Translations under genes and position numbers: made by a program
Shown: positions 9,342-17,252 of the stretch, piece after piece
Layout: every line of letters starts with the position of its first letter
How positions within the stretch are numbered: the stretch's first letter is position 1
The notes under the pieces: model-generated
Databases searched by the model: none
Told to the model about the DNA's origin: nothing
What the model saw: the letters and a program-made list of their open reading frames with translations, nothing else
Source of the DNA: Pedobacter sp. AK013
Lineage (GTDB): Bacteria; Bacteroidota; Bacteroidia; Sphingobacteriales; Sphingobacteriaceae
Length of the DNA stretch: 64,000 nucleotides
Reading direction: 5' to 3'
NCBI RefSeq assembly: GCF_014205835.1
Contig: NZ_JACHCQ010000022.1
Coordinates: 50,009-114,008 of the forward strand

Positions 9342-10388
9342 TTACCACTCTATCGTCGTCCCATTCTCAGTCGGGTGCCCTGTACAAACCAACACCCTGC
9401 CTCTTTCCAATTCATCATCAGTAAGCACTTCATTATAATCCATCCTTACACCGCCCTTGGTACAATTGGCTACACACGTACTGCACACGCCCCCGCGACA
9501 ACTATAAGGTAGTTTGATTTTATTTTCAAGTGCAACATCCAGAATTCTTTTTGGCCAAGGAACATCCAGTTGATAAGTTTCTCCTTTAAAGTTTAAAACT
9601 ACCGAGTAAGTATTTTTATCAACAACTTTTTCTGCAGAACCGTCGTCTTCATCCCGCTCATCTTCCGGCAACACAAAGGTTTCTCTTTTAATCTGTTTAA
9701 TGTCGAAGCCCATACCCAGTAAGGTAATCCGGCATAAATCCATATAAACGATCGGTCCGCAGCTATAAAACAGCGCATTGTTTCGATCAAAATGTAAATG
9801 CTCTTTGATTAGCTTTTCGATATAGAATTTATTCAGCCTGGCCGTCATTAAGTTTTTGTTATTGCTAAAAACCCAAACAATCTTTAACCTTTCAGGGTAT
9901 TTCTTTTGCCACTCGTTCAGCTCATCATAAAACAACGCCTCCTCCATTGATCGGTTGCTATATACCAATGTAACCAACGATTTTTTCTCACGCACCAATG
10001 CCGTTTTCAAAATCGAGAACAATGGGGTGATCCCTACCCCTGCAGCGAACAAAAAAAGATCACGTTCCAGGTTTTCATCAGGCAAATAACTGAACATGCC
10101 TTGTGGTTCTTGGGCCAACAGAATATCGTTTACCGAAGTTTTATGGTGCAAAAACCTCGATATTTCTCCGTTTTCCACTCTTTTTACAGTAATCGCTAAA
10201 GGCTCATCCACATCGGGCGAGCTATTAAAAGAATACGAACGCCTGATTTCCTTATGCTTCCCTTCAAAAACCAGTGATAAAAACTGTCCAGCGAGATATT
10301 TAGGGTAATCCTCCCCTAAGGCTTCAAATTGGAAAGTAATGTTATCACCCGACTGGTTAATGATTTTTTGGATACGCAGTTTGAACAT
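9342..10388 (-). CDS. Ferredoxin-type NAD(P)H oxidoreductase with C-terminal 2Fe-2S domain
   Basis: The 348-residue protein combines an FAD-binding reductase module (RRSYSFNSSP, the Arg-x-Tyr-Ser flavin motif near residue 50), an NAD(P)-binding module (FAAGVGITPLFS) and a plant-type ferredoxin domain at the C-terminus, with cluster cysteines in YSCRGGVCSTCVANC and LVCTGHP. This is the architecture of PaaE, HmpX and other ring-hydroxylase or desaturase reductases. It passes electrons from NAD(P)H to a partner oxygenase or acyl-desaturase. No oxygenase gene is adjacent, so the partner is unknown. The 320-nt region beyond its start contains no gene and ends in the terminator of the transglycosylase gene. 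Confidence 0.85.
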   Translation of the reverse strand: MFKLRIQKIINQSGDNITFQFEALGEDYPKYLAGQFLSLVFEGKHKEIRRSYSFNSSPDVDEPLAITVKRVENGEISRFLHHKTSVNDILLAQEPQGMFSYLPDENLERDLFLFAAGVGITPLFSILKTALVREKKSLVTLVYSNRSMEEALFYDELNEWQKKYPERLKIVWVFSNNKNLMTARLNKFYIEKLIKEHLHFDRNNALFYSCGPIVYMDLCRITLLGMGFDIKQIKRETFVLPEDERDEDDGSAEKVVDKNTYSVVLNFKGETYQLDVPWPKRILDVALENKIKLPYSCRGGVCSTCVANCTKGGVRMDYNEVLTDDELERGRVLVCTGHPTENGTTIEW

Positions 10389-10647
10389 AGTACAAAGAAA
10401 GGAAATTGATTTATTAGTTCAATCGTTCATTGGTCATTAGTTCATCTTAGGGGTTAGGGAAAACACCATGAGATAAACTAGTGTTTTAAAATACTTATTT
10501 AATACGTTGCAGAGGCTTGAACATTGCTAACCGAGTCAATAACTGCTCATTTGGTTCATTAGTTGGCATGATGCAGAGAAATTAACCTTACGCCCTCTTA
10601 TGCTAGATCTGTGTAATCGCATAATCAGTGTAATTACCTGTAAATAA
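10389..10647. other. Gene-free region upstream of reductase gene
   Basis: Contains the presumed promoter of the leftward reductase gene and near-repeats of TTCATTGGTCATTAGTTCAT and TTTGGTTCATTAGTTGG at about 10428 and 10552. No open frame of note and no clear hairpin before the terminator at 10648. Confidence 0.4.
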
Positions 10648-10679
10648 AAAGCGTCCTGATTCGAAAACCAGGACGCTTT
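10648..10679 (-). terminator. Rho-independent terminator of transglycosylase gene
   Basis: Perfect stem AAAGCGTCCTG/CAGGACGCTTT with a 10-nt loop; on the minus strand it is followed by a T run. It lies about 30 nt past the stop codon of the transglycosylase gene. Confidence 0.85.
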
Positions 10680-10708
10680 ACCAAATGCTTGTCTTTATCT
10701 TAATTAGG

Positions 10709-11491
10709 TTATTCGCCGTTGTAGGCCAATAATACTCTCGGTTTTGCGTAACCGTAACGTTTCGGATGTTCCATAATCTGTTTCATGGAGATTACTTTAT
10801 AAACATAGCCACCGGTTTCGCGGTTCAGCTTCATTTTGTAATAATTATCCTGATTTTGATTATCGATTTGCTTGCGCAGGCGTCCGTCGCCAATGTTGTA
10901 AGCTGCAGCAACTAATGTCCAGCTTTCTAGTCCCTGATACATTTCTTTAATGTATTTGCAGGCAGCGATAGTCGATTTACGCAAATTATAGCGTTCATCA
11001 ACATTTCCATTTACTCTTAATCCATAGGTACGGGCTGTGCCTGGCATAAACTGCCAGATTCCGGCTGCACCTTTTGGAGAAACCCCTTCCGCCATTCCAG
11101 ATTCGACTAAGGCCAAATACTTAAAATCGTTTGGAATTCCGTAGGCAGCAAGAATTGGCTCAATTACAGGAAACCATTTTGCAGCTTTTGCATGCAATTT
11201 ATTGGTTTGTGTGTTTCCGTAAGTGTGTGCTGCAAGGATTTTTTTCATTTTGCGTTCTACCTTTTTATCGCCTAATGGCAGGGTTTCTTCTGCAAAATTT
11301 AACTGTGCCATTAAAGATAGCGGCTTTTCCGCATTTTCAACTTTTAGGCTATCAGATTTGGGTATTGTAGTGTTTAATTTTTCTTCTTTTAAAAGACTTT
11401 TTTGTGCTAAGGGCATTTGGTAAGCGAACACTTTTGCCAAGATAAATAGTGTTGCCACTACCGCAAATGGTACGATGTGTTTCTTTAACAT
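10709..11491 (-). CDS. Lytic transglycosylase, SLT domain
   Basis: A 260-residue exported murein hydrolase of the Slt70/MltD-type family 1 fold. After a signal-anchor-like segment (residues 5-22, HIVPFAVVATLFILAKVF) and a spacer, the SLT domain shows the catalytic Glu in ALVESGM, then GAAGIWQFMPGTARTYGL and AAYNIGDGRL. It would cleave the MurNAc-GlcNAc bond in peptidoglycan with formation of 1,6-anhydroMurNAc. The start at 11491 is chosen over an ATG 42 nt upstream because AAGGAGG lies just before it and the signal segment then stands at the N-terminus; a Shine-Dalgarno this strong is unusual for Bacteroidota. Confidence 0.88.
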   Translation of the reverse strand: MLKKHIVPFAVVATLFILAKVFAYQMPLAQKSLLKEEKLNTTIPKSDSLKVENAEKPLSLMAQLNFAEETLPLGDKKVERKMKKILAAHTYGNTQTNKLHAKAAKWFPVIEPILAAYGIPNDFKYLALVESGMAEGVSPKGAAGIWQFMPGTARTYGLRVNGNVDERYNLRKSTIAACKYIKEMYQGLESWTLVAAAYNIGDGRLRKQIDNQNQDNYYKMKLNRETGGYVYKVISMKQIMEHPKRYGYAKPRVLLAYNGE

Positions 11492-11713
11492 TTTCCTCCT
11501 TTTTTTGGTGAACTTATATAAAAACGCTGGCAAAGCTAAAAAATAATAAGCACATTATCAAATAGTTACAAAATTACCTGCAAAAATCGTTGTTTAAAGC
11601 ACTTTAAACAGCGATTTTCAATTTTGATTTTTAACCATTTTTTCTTATTTTAGATGCTATTTTTTTTATCTGATTTTTTCGCTCCGGAAATTGTTATGTT
11701 CAGCTATTTTTTA

Positions 11714-11721
11714 TAAATTTG
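11714..11721 (+). promoter_or_regulatory. Bacteroidota-type promoter of pseudouridine synthase gene
   Basis: TAAATTTG matches the -7 consensus TAnnTTTG; a TTG at 11691-11693 is 20 nt upstream and fits the -33 element. Transcription would start near 11726, giving a leader of about 30 nt. Confidence 0.7.
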
Positions 11722-11755
11722 CAGCCCGCATTTTTAATGTGGTTAAAAGCGTATC

Positions 11756-13258
11756 ATGATAAATAAAAACAACAGGAACAGTCGGGATGACAAGTCCAAA
11801 CCAGGCAGTCGGAAAACAGAAGGCAGAAGTAATTCGGCCGGGTCTGACAGAAGAAGATCAGACGACAAAGACAGCAAATTCAAAAAATCATCCGATTCAA
11901 AAGATGGCTTCAAGCCTAGAAGCGCAGACGGTAAAGATTTCAGATCGAAATCTTTCGGAGATAAAAAAGATTCCAAACCAAGAACGGGAGACCGTGACTT
12001 TAAATCGAAAGATGGAGATTCGAAAGGATTCAAATTTGGAGACCGCGAGTTTAAATCAAGAGACAATAACTCAAAATCAGAAGATCGCAGGTTCAAATCG
12101 AGAGATGGGAGATCAAGAGATTACAAACCAAGAACAGGAGACAGAGATTTTAAACCCAGAGAAGGTGGTGCAAGAGATTATAAGCCAAGAACAGGAGAAC
12201 GCGATTTCAAATCTAAGGATGGAGATTCGAGAGATTTTAAACCGAGAACTGGCGACCGCAATTTTAAATCTAGAGAAGGTGGATCAAGGGATTACAAGCC
12301 AAGAACAGGCGACCGCGATTTCAAACCGAGAGAAGGTGGCTATAAAGAATACAAATCGAGAAGCAAATCTGATGATTTCAAGCCAAGCGCTGGAAGTTCA
12401 AGAGATGTAAAGCCTAGAGAGCCAAGAGAGGGTGATACCCGTCCGTTTAGAAAACGCGAAGAGGTACAGCCAAGAGATACAGAATTTAACCGTCCACAAC
12501 GCACTGTAATTACCCAAGGCCGCAAAACAAATGAAGATAAGGGTCTAATTCGCCTTAACAGATATATTTCAAATGCAGGCATCTGCTCTCGCCGTAAGGC
12601 TGATGAGCTAATTACTGCCGGCATTATTACGGTAAACGGCGAAGCCATTACCGAATTAGGACATAAAGTTGACCCTGCAAAAGATTTAGTGCGCTATAAT
12701 GGCGAACTATTGAAACGCGAGAAGAAAGTTTACGTGTTATTGAATAAACCAAAAGACTACATTACCACTACCGACGATCCGCAGGAGCGCCGTACCGTAA
12801 TGCAATTGGTTGACAAAGCGAGCCGCGAGCGCATTTATCCGGTTGGCCGTTTAGACCGTAATACAACAGGTTTATTGTTGATGACAAACGATGGTGATTT
12901 AGCAGATAAATTATCCCATCCTAAAAACGGGATTACCAAAATTTACAATGTTGAATTGGATAAATCTTTATCACAAGGCGATTTAAACAAAATTGCTTTT
13001 GGTTTAGAGCTGGAAGATGGACTGATTAAACCTGATAACATTTCTTATGTTGCGGGTGGAACCAAAAAAGAAATCGGTATCCAGATCCATAGTGGTAAAA
13101 ACAGAATTGTTCGTCGTATTTTCGAACACCTGGGTTACAACGTAGAAAAATTAGACCGTGTAGTATATGGCAATCTGACGAAGAAAGACCTGCCACGCGG
13201 TAGATGGCGTTATCTCGAAGATCATGAATTGATCCAGATTAAACATTTAATAAAATAA
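11756..13258 (+). CDS. RsuA/RluB-family rRNA pseudouridine synthase with repetitive basic N-terminus
   Basis: The 500-residue protein has a conventional C-terminal half: an S4 RNA-binding domain from about residue 264 (RLNRYISNAGICSRRKAD) and a pseudouridine synthase domain with the catalytic aspartate in GRLDRNTTGL near residue 367. It should modify uridine in 23S or 16S rRNA. The first about 250 residues are disordered, rich in Arg, Lys, Asp, Gly and Ser, and built from about ten copies of a unit resembling SRDYKPRTGDRDFKPREGG. This extension is more than the whole length of typical RsuA. A strong promoter precedes it and a terminator follows. Confidence 0.9.
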   Translation: MINKNNRNSRDDKSKPGSRKTEGRSNSAGSDRRRSDDKDSKFKKSSDSKDGFKPRSADGKDFRSKSFGDKKDSKPRTGDRDFKSKDGDSKGFKFGDREFKSRDNNSKSEDRRFKSRDGRSRDYKPRTGDRDFKPREGGARDYKPRTGERDFKSKDGDSRDFKPRTGDRNFKSREGGSRDYKPRTGDRDFKPREGGYKEYKSRSKSDDFKPSAGSSRDVKPREPREGDTRPFRKREEVQPRDTEFNRPQRTVITQGRKTNEDKGLIRLNRYISNAGICSRRKADELITAGIITVNGEAITELGHKVDPAKDLVRYNGELLKREKKVYVLLNKPKDYITTTDDPQERRTVMQLVDKASRERIYPVGRLDRNTTGLLLMTNDGDLADKLSHPKNGITKIYNVELDKSLSQGDLNKIAFGLELEDGLIKPDNISYVAGGTKKEIGIQIHSGKNRIVRRIFEHLGYNVEKLDRVVYGNLTKKDLPRGRWRYLEDHELIQIKHLIK

Positions 13259-13263
13259 TACAT

Positions 13264-13287
13264 AAAGGCAGCCGATCGGCTGCCTTT
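13264..13287 (+). terminator. Rho-independent terminator
   Basis: Perfect stem AAAGGCAGCC/GGCTGCCTTT with GATC loop and a T run, six nt after the pseudouridine synthase stop codon. Confidence 0.92.
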
Positions 13288-13307
13288 TTTTGTACATAAC
13301 AGAGGTT

Positions 13308-13440
13308 GTCATTCTGAACGCAGTGAAGAATCCCCATCAATGGGAGTCAAATGCCTAACTTTTATACGACAAAAAGATCAAAGCATCCATCAACCGTCTG
13401 CGCAAATCAAAAACAGATTCTTCACTGCGTTCAGAATGAC
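13308..13440. repeat. Perfect 25-bp inverted repeat with 83-nt spacer
   Basis: The arms 13308-13332 (GTCATTCTGAACGCAGTGAA...) and 13416-13440 are exact reverse complements, and near-matching AGAGGT/ACCTCT sequences extend beyond them. The spacer has no coding sequence. The outer GTCATTCTGAAC end is shared with other repeats in the window. Confidence 0.75.
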
Positions 13441-13498
13441 AGTTACCTCTTTTACATTAAAATTTTCCCATATTTGTTAAAATCAACATCATCGTTTC

Positions 13499-14608
13499 AT
13501 GAAAAAATTTAGCTCATTACTTACGCTCACTATACTATCTACCTTAACATTTGCTCAAAAAACTAACTACAATCTGATTGTGGGCACCTATATAGCGCCA
13601 GGAAAAAGCGAGGGGATTTATACTTATAACTTTAACACCCTAACTGGGGCTGCTGCTGTAAAAAGTATTGCAAAAAACACCGCTAATCCAAGTTACGTAG
13701 CTGTTTCACCAGATAACCAATTTATTTATGCCGTTAATGAAACCGGGGCTACCAGCACAGTAAGTGCTTTTAAATACAACGCGGCAACCGGCGCCTTAAC
13801 TTTTTTAAATAAAGTAGACAGCCACGGTGCCGATCCATGTTTTATTACCGTTGATGCCAAAAATGTAATTGTAGCCAATTATAGCGGAGGCAGTTTGGCC
13901 GTATTTTCGCGAAAAGCAGATGGTGCATTAACCGAAGCTTTACAAACAATCAAACATACCGGAAAAAGCATCGATCCTAAAGGCAGGCAGGAAAGCGCAC
14001 ATGTACACATGGTTAAATTCACCCCTGATCATAAATATTTAATTGTTAACGATTTGGGTGAAGATCAAATTTACATTTACAAATACAATCCTGCAGCTAA
14101 AGAAAAAATCCTAACCGTTAAGTCTGTAATTAAAACTAATGCAGGCACTGGTCCGAGGCACATCACTTTCAGTCCAAATGGAAAATTTGCCTATTTAGCG
14201 CACGAATTTAATGGCAGCGTAACTGTTTTCGGTTATTCAAATGGGAATTTAACCAAAATCCAGGAGATTGGCACTACACCAAAAGACTTTTCAGGAAAAG
14301 TTGATGGCGCCGATATCCATGTTTCGGCTGATGGAAAATTCCTTTACGAAACCAATCGCGGAGACGCCAATAGCATTTCTGCCTTTTCGGTCTTGCCGAC
14401 TGGAAAATTGAAATTTATCGAAACAGTAAGTACAATGGGCAAAGGGCCAAGAAACTTCACCATCGATCCTACTGGAAAATTTCTCTTGATCGGCCACCAA
14501 TACACCAATAACATCGTTATTTTTAATCGAAATAAAACCACTGGTAAATTAACCGATAGTGGTAAACGCATCGATGTGGGTGCCCCAGTTTGTTTGGTTT
14601 TTAATTAA
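13499..14608 (+). CDS. Secreted lactonase family protein (6-phosphogluconolactonase-like beta-propeller)
   Basis: A 369-residue protein with a Sec signal peptide (residues 1-19, ending TFAQ) followed by a seven-bladed propeller of the YbhE/Pgl lactonase family: repeated segments such as NPSYVAVSPDNQFIYAVNE, GPRHITFSPNGKFAYLAHE and GPRNFTIDPTGKFLLIGHQ. Cytoplasmic YbhE hydrolyses 6-phosphogluconolactone, but the signal peptide here argues for an envelope enzyme acting on another lactone or sugar. It begins 59 nt after the inverted repeat and is followed 18 nt later by an SRPBCC gene on the same strand. Confidence 0.85.
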   Translation: MKKFSSLLTLTILSTLTFAQKTNYNLIVGTYIAPGKSEGIYTYNFNTLTGAAAVKSIAKNTANPSYVAVSPDNQFIYAVNETGATSTVSAFKYNAATGALTFLNKVDSHGADPCFITVDAKNVIVANYSGGSLAVFSRKADGALTEALQTIKHTGKSIDPKGRQESAHVHMVKFTPDHKYLIVNDLGEDQIYIYKYNPAAKEKILTVKSVIKTNAGTGPRHITFSPNGKFAYLAHEFNGSVTVFGYSNGNLTKIQEIGTTPKDFSGKVDGADIHVSADGKFLYETNRGDANSISAFSVLPTGKLKFIETVSTMGKGPRNFTIDPTGKFLLIGHQYTNNIVIFNRNKTTGKLTDSGKRIDVGAPVCLVFN

Positions 14609-14626
14609 TCGCCTAAAATTAAACCA

Positions 14627-15121
14627 ATGGAAAACTTCGACTGGACCAAATTCACCATTAAGATTGCTGTTAAGGCAAAACTTGAGGACATGTACAATGC
14701 CTGGACAAAAACCAGTGAAATTGAGAAATGGTTTTTAAGTGAGGCTGAATTCTCCGATGAGAACAGCGTATTGATCCCCAAAACACAAAACACACTTAAA
14801 GGCGATAGGTATAAATGGATTTGGTATCTGTATGATGATATTGAAAATGGAACGATAACCGAAGCCAACGGCAAAGACGAGTTTCAGTTTACCTTTGCAG
14901 GCGAATGTTTGGTTGATATTAAACTCAGAGAAGAGTTCGAATACGTAATTGTAGAATTAACTCAAAAAAATATTCCAATAGATGATAATGCCAAGAAAAA
15001 TATTCGCCTGGGTTGTCATAATGGCTGGAGTTTTTATTTGGTCAATCTAAAATCTGTTTACGAAGGCGGCTTAGATTTAAGAAATAAAGATAACCGCTTT
15101 AAACCCATGTTGAATAATTGA
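14627..15121 (+). CDS. SRPBCC/AHSA1-like domain protein
   Basis: A 164-residue cytoplasmic protein of the START/Bet v1 (AHSA1) superfamily. The opening FTIKIAVKAKLEDMYNAWTKTSEIEKWF is the typical strand-helix start with the conserved Trp-x-x-x-x-x-Ile-x-x-Trp-Phe pattern, and a GCHNGWSFYLVNLK segment near the C-terminus matches the conserved C-terminal helix. Such proteins bind hydrophobic ligands or act as co-chaperones; the ligand is unknown. It lies between the lactonase gene and the dioxygenase-like gene, with gaps of 18 and 4 nt, so the three may be co-transcribed. Confidence 0.75.
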   Translation: MENFDWTKFTIKIAVKAKLEDMYNAWTKTSEIEKWFLSEAEFSDENSVLIPKTQNTLKGDRYKWIWYLYDDIENGTITEANGKDEFQFTFAGECLVDIKLREEFEYVIVELTQKNIPIDDNAKKNIRLGCHNGWSFYLVNLKSVYEGGLDLRNKDNRFKPMLNN

Positions 15122-15125
15122 GATA

Positions 15126-15845
15126 ATGGATTTAATGGTTAAGGAAAGAGAACTTAAGGAATTAGGATTTTCGGTAATAGATGATGTATTTACTGATCAG
15201 GAAGTTGAAGATATCCTAACAATTATTAATAAGGCAGATTCTACAAAAGAAACCTTTAGAAAATCGGATGATCTCTTTGCCATACGTCAGTTCTTAAAGG
15301 AAGTACCGGAAACAATCGACCTTATTTTTAATCACAAACTCAAACATATCGTAAAAGAGGTTTTGGGCGAAGATTATTTTCTTGTTAAATCGATCTATTT
15401 CGACAAGCCCGAGACTTCGAACTGGTTTGTTTCCTATCATCAGGATTTAACCATTTCAGTTAACCAGAAACTGGAAATAGCCGGATTTGGCCCGTACACT
15501 AACAAACATAAGCAGTTTTCCGTACAGCCGCCACTTAATATACTCGAAAGTAATTCCACCATCCGCATCCACCTTGACAATACAAACGAGGAGAACGGTG
15601 CATTAAAAGTAATTGCCAATTCACATAGCAAAGGTATTTACCGTCCCGAAACCATAAACTGGGACATAGAAAAAGAAACAAGCTGCAATGTAGAGAGAGG
15701 TGGCGTGATGATTATGAAACCATTGCTCCTGCACAGCTCAAACAGAACAACCAACAATCAAAAAAGAAGGGTAATTCATCTTGAATTTAGCAACCAGCTT
15801 TTACCAGAAGAACTGCAATGGTCAGAATATCTTGAGTTTGAATAG
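15126..15845 (+). CDS. Phytanoyl-CoA dioxygenase-like Fe(II)/2-oxoglutarate oxygenase
   Basis: The 239-residue product has the iron site of the PhyH superfamily: His-x-Asp in YHQDLTI near residue 103 and the distal His in LLLHSSNRTT near 204, with Arg (NQKRRVIHLEF) positioned to hold 2-oxoglutarate. The reaction would be hydroxylation of a small molecule; the substrate is unknown. It starts 4 nt after the SRPBCC stop codon. An alternative ATG three codons downstream is equally possible. Confidence 0.8.
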   Translation: MDLMVKERELKELGFSVIDDVFTDQEVEDILTIINKADSTKETFRKSDDLFAIRQFLKEVPETIDLIFNHKLKHIVKEVLGEDYFLVKSIYFDKPETSNWFVSYHQDLTISVNQKLEIAGFGPYTNKHKQFSVQPPLNILESNSTIRIHLDNTNEENGALKVIANSHSKGIYRPETINWDIEKETSCNVERGGVMIMKPLLLHSSNRTTNNQKRRVIHLEFSNQLLPEELQWSEYLEFE

Positions 15846-15850
15846 TACAT

Positions 15851-15880
15851 GATAGATACTAAAACAAGTTCAGCATGACG
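15851..15880. repeat. REP-like element, family B (single hairpin)
   Basis: ATACTAAAACAAGTTCAGCA followed by TGACGG is one half of the family B unit, placed between convergent genes directly before a terminator. Confidence 0.5.
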
Positions 15881-15889
15881 GAATAAAAA

Positions 15890-15914
15890 ATAGCCCCAAT
15901 TTTTATTGGGGCCA
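15890..15914 (-). terminator. Terminator of J-domain/KTSC gene
   Basis: GGCCCCAATAAAAATTGGGGCT on the minus strand, followed by a T run; it may serve both convergent genes. Confidence 0.85.
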
Positions 15915-15942
15915 TTCGAATATTATATTATACTATCGCTTA

Positions 15943-16389
15943 TTATGCTGGTTCTGCAACCCTGGCCACATTACGATATGGAAATTCATTAAAGATATGC
16001 CTACGGGCAAAACGGCCTGGAGAATCGGCGTTAACCAGCTTCACGTATATTGCCCTTGGTACATCAAAATATTCGTAAGCACTTCCATCAAAAAACTGGA
16101 TATTTAAAACCTGTTGTTTGTATTCGAAGTCCTGAATATTCGATAAGGTAGTAGTTTGCGTGTACGTTTCAATATTCTGTTCACGTGTTTCTGGCGCAAT
16201 ACTTACCAAGAAATGATAAGCTTCGATAATTTCTTTACTTCTAGCTTCTGCATCTAATTTCTCTTCTTCCTGCTGAAATTTATCGGGGTGACAATCTTTC
16301 ATCAATGTGCGGTACACAGATTTAAGCTCTTTTAACTCAGCATTTTTATCTACGCTCAAAAGCTTTCTGTAATCAACTATTTTCTTCAT
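15943..16389 (-). CDS. J-domain/KTSC-domain fusion protein
   Basis: A 148-residue protein. Residues 5-65 are a DnaJ-like helical domain (YRKLLSVDKNAELKELKSVY, then the HPDK loop), which normally stimulates Hsp70 ATPase. Residues about 85-145 match the KTSC domain, named after the lysyl-tRNA synthetase C-terminus (LNIQFFDGSAYEYFDVP, then AIYVKLVNADSPGRFARRHI), thought to bind nucleic acid or ribosomes. Together the two could recruit DnaK to RNA or translation complexes, which is an inference. Own terminator downstream. Confidence 0.8.
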   Translation of the reverse strand: MKKIVDYRKLLSVDKNAELKELKSVYRTLMKDCHPDKFQQEEEKLDAEARSKEIIEAYHFLVSIAPETREQNIETYTQTTTLSNIQDFEYKQQVLNIQFFDGSAYEYFDVPRAIYVKLVNADSPGRFARRHIFNEFPYRNVARVAEPA

Positions 16390-16541
16390 TTGGGATAACC
16401 TCTTTTTAATTTTGCTGAAATGATTTTAGGAATCTTTATCCACCAAACCGCTTCAAGCGGCAAAGATACGATTTATAATCATTTGATTTTGAGAAAGTTT
16501 ACTTTTGATGAGTATTTCTTTTTTGAGGTGTTCTCAGCAGT

Positions 16542-17111
16542 TCATTTTTTAGAACCGTCATCATTGATAAATTTGAATTTATAATCTGGATCAATTATCT
16601 CTCCACCAATATCCTGAAAAGATTCGAACATACCCCTCCAATCTTCAGTATCATTTTCAACATCAGTATCCCAGCAAATTAATCCGCAAAATTCATTGTC
16701 AGTATTTAATACAACACCAAATTCGCCTTCTAATGATACTTTGTCCCCCATCTTAAAGCCCTGGTTTCGCTTCCATCTACTTGATCTTCTATAAATTTCA
16801 GTTCCCAGTCTATCTCCTTTCAAAAATGGAAAAGAATCCCATTCTCCATTAGGTCTAAACAGATTCATAATACTTGTAAAATCAGGGACATTATCCCCAT
16901 GAATATAATAAAGTTCTTCAACAAAGAGATCAGTAAATTTTTGTAATTCAACACCCCCTATATCTTCCTGAATTAAACCCTTTAACAATGTTTCTGCTTT
17001 GAATAAATCATCAAATAATTCTACGAGTTCAAATTTTTTCCAGTATTGACTTTTAGTAAGTTTATTAGATGACTTTTTCTTAAAGATATTTTTAAAAAAA
17101 TTGTGAAGCAT
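16542..17111 (-). CDS. Hypothetical acidic cytoplasmic protein
   Basis: No family is recognised. About 189 residues, starting with a Lys-rich amphipathic segment (MLHNFFKNIFKKKSSN) and continuing as an acidic mixed alpha/beta protein; LEGEFGVVLNTDNEFCGLICWDT and DPDYKFKFIND are the most structured-looking parts. A TTG at 17132 would extend it by seven codons, but that codon lies inside a TATATTTG promoter -7 box (17137 to 17130, minus strand), so the ATG at 17111 is preferred. Size and composition resemble immunity or SMI1/KNR4-like proteins, but no toxin gene is adjacent. Confidence 0.6.
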   Translation of the reverse strand: MLHNFFKNIFKKKSSNKLTKSQYWKKFELVELFDDLFKAETLLKGLIQEDIGGVELQKFTDLFVEELYYIHGDNVPDFTSIMNLFRPNGEWDSFPFLKGDRLGTEIYRRSSRWKRNQGFKMGDKVSLEGEFGVVLNTDNEFCGLICWDTDVENDTEDWRGMFESFQDIGGEIIDPDYKFKFINDDGSKK

Positions 17112-17129
17112 AGATTTAGATTTAAAAAT

Positions 17130-17137
17130 CAAATATA
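17130..17137 (-). promoter_or_regulatory. Promoter -7 box of hypothetical gene
   Basis: TATATTTG on the minus strand matches TAnnTTTG and lies 18 nt before the ATG at 17111; it rules out the further upstream TTG start. Confidence 0.6.
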
Positions 17138-17202
17138 CATCTCATGCTCAGTAAGAAAAATATCAATATAAATCAATTTATCTTTATGTATATCGCAAAA
17201 AA

Positions 17203-17226
17203 GCCATCCGAAATATATCGGATGGC
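17203..17226 (-). terminator. Terminator of bshA
   Basis: Stem GCCATCCG/CGGATGGC with an 8-nt loop, followed on the minus strand by a T run, 27 nt after the bshA stop codon. Confidence 0.85.
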
Positions 17227-17252
17227 CAAATAAATTTTTCTAAACCTTGATT

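Noticed and set aside
11743..12096. Opposite-strand and shifted frames across the pseudouridine synthase tail
   Set aside because: Long frames here are a product of the repetitive, stop-poor composition; the plus frame ending in the S4 and synthase domains is the real gene.
11756..12480. The regular repeats as a possible CRISPR-like array
   Set aside because: Units are in-frame coding repeats (RDFKPR type) without spacers, and no cas genes exist.
16542..17132. TTG start at 17132 for the hypothetical protein
   Set aside because: The codon lies inside the TATATTTG promoter box, so it would not be transcribed; the ATG at 17111 is preferred.
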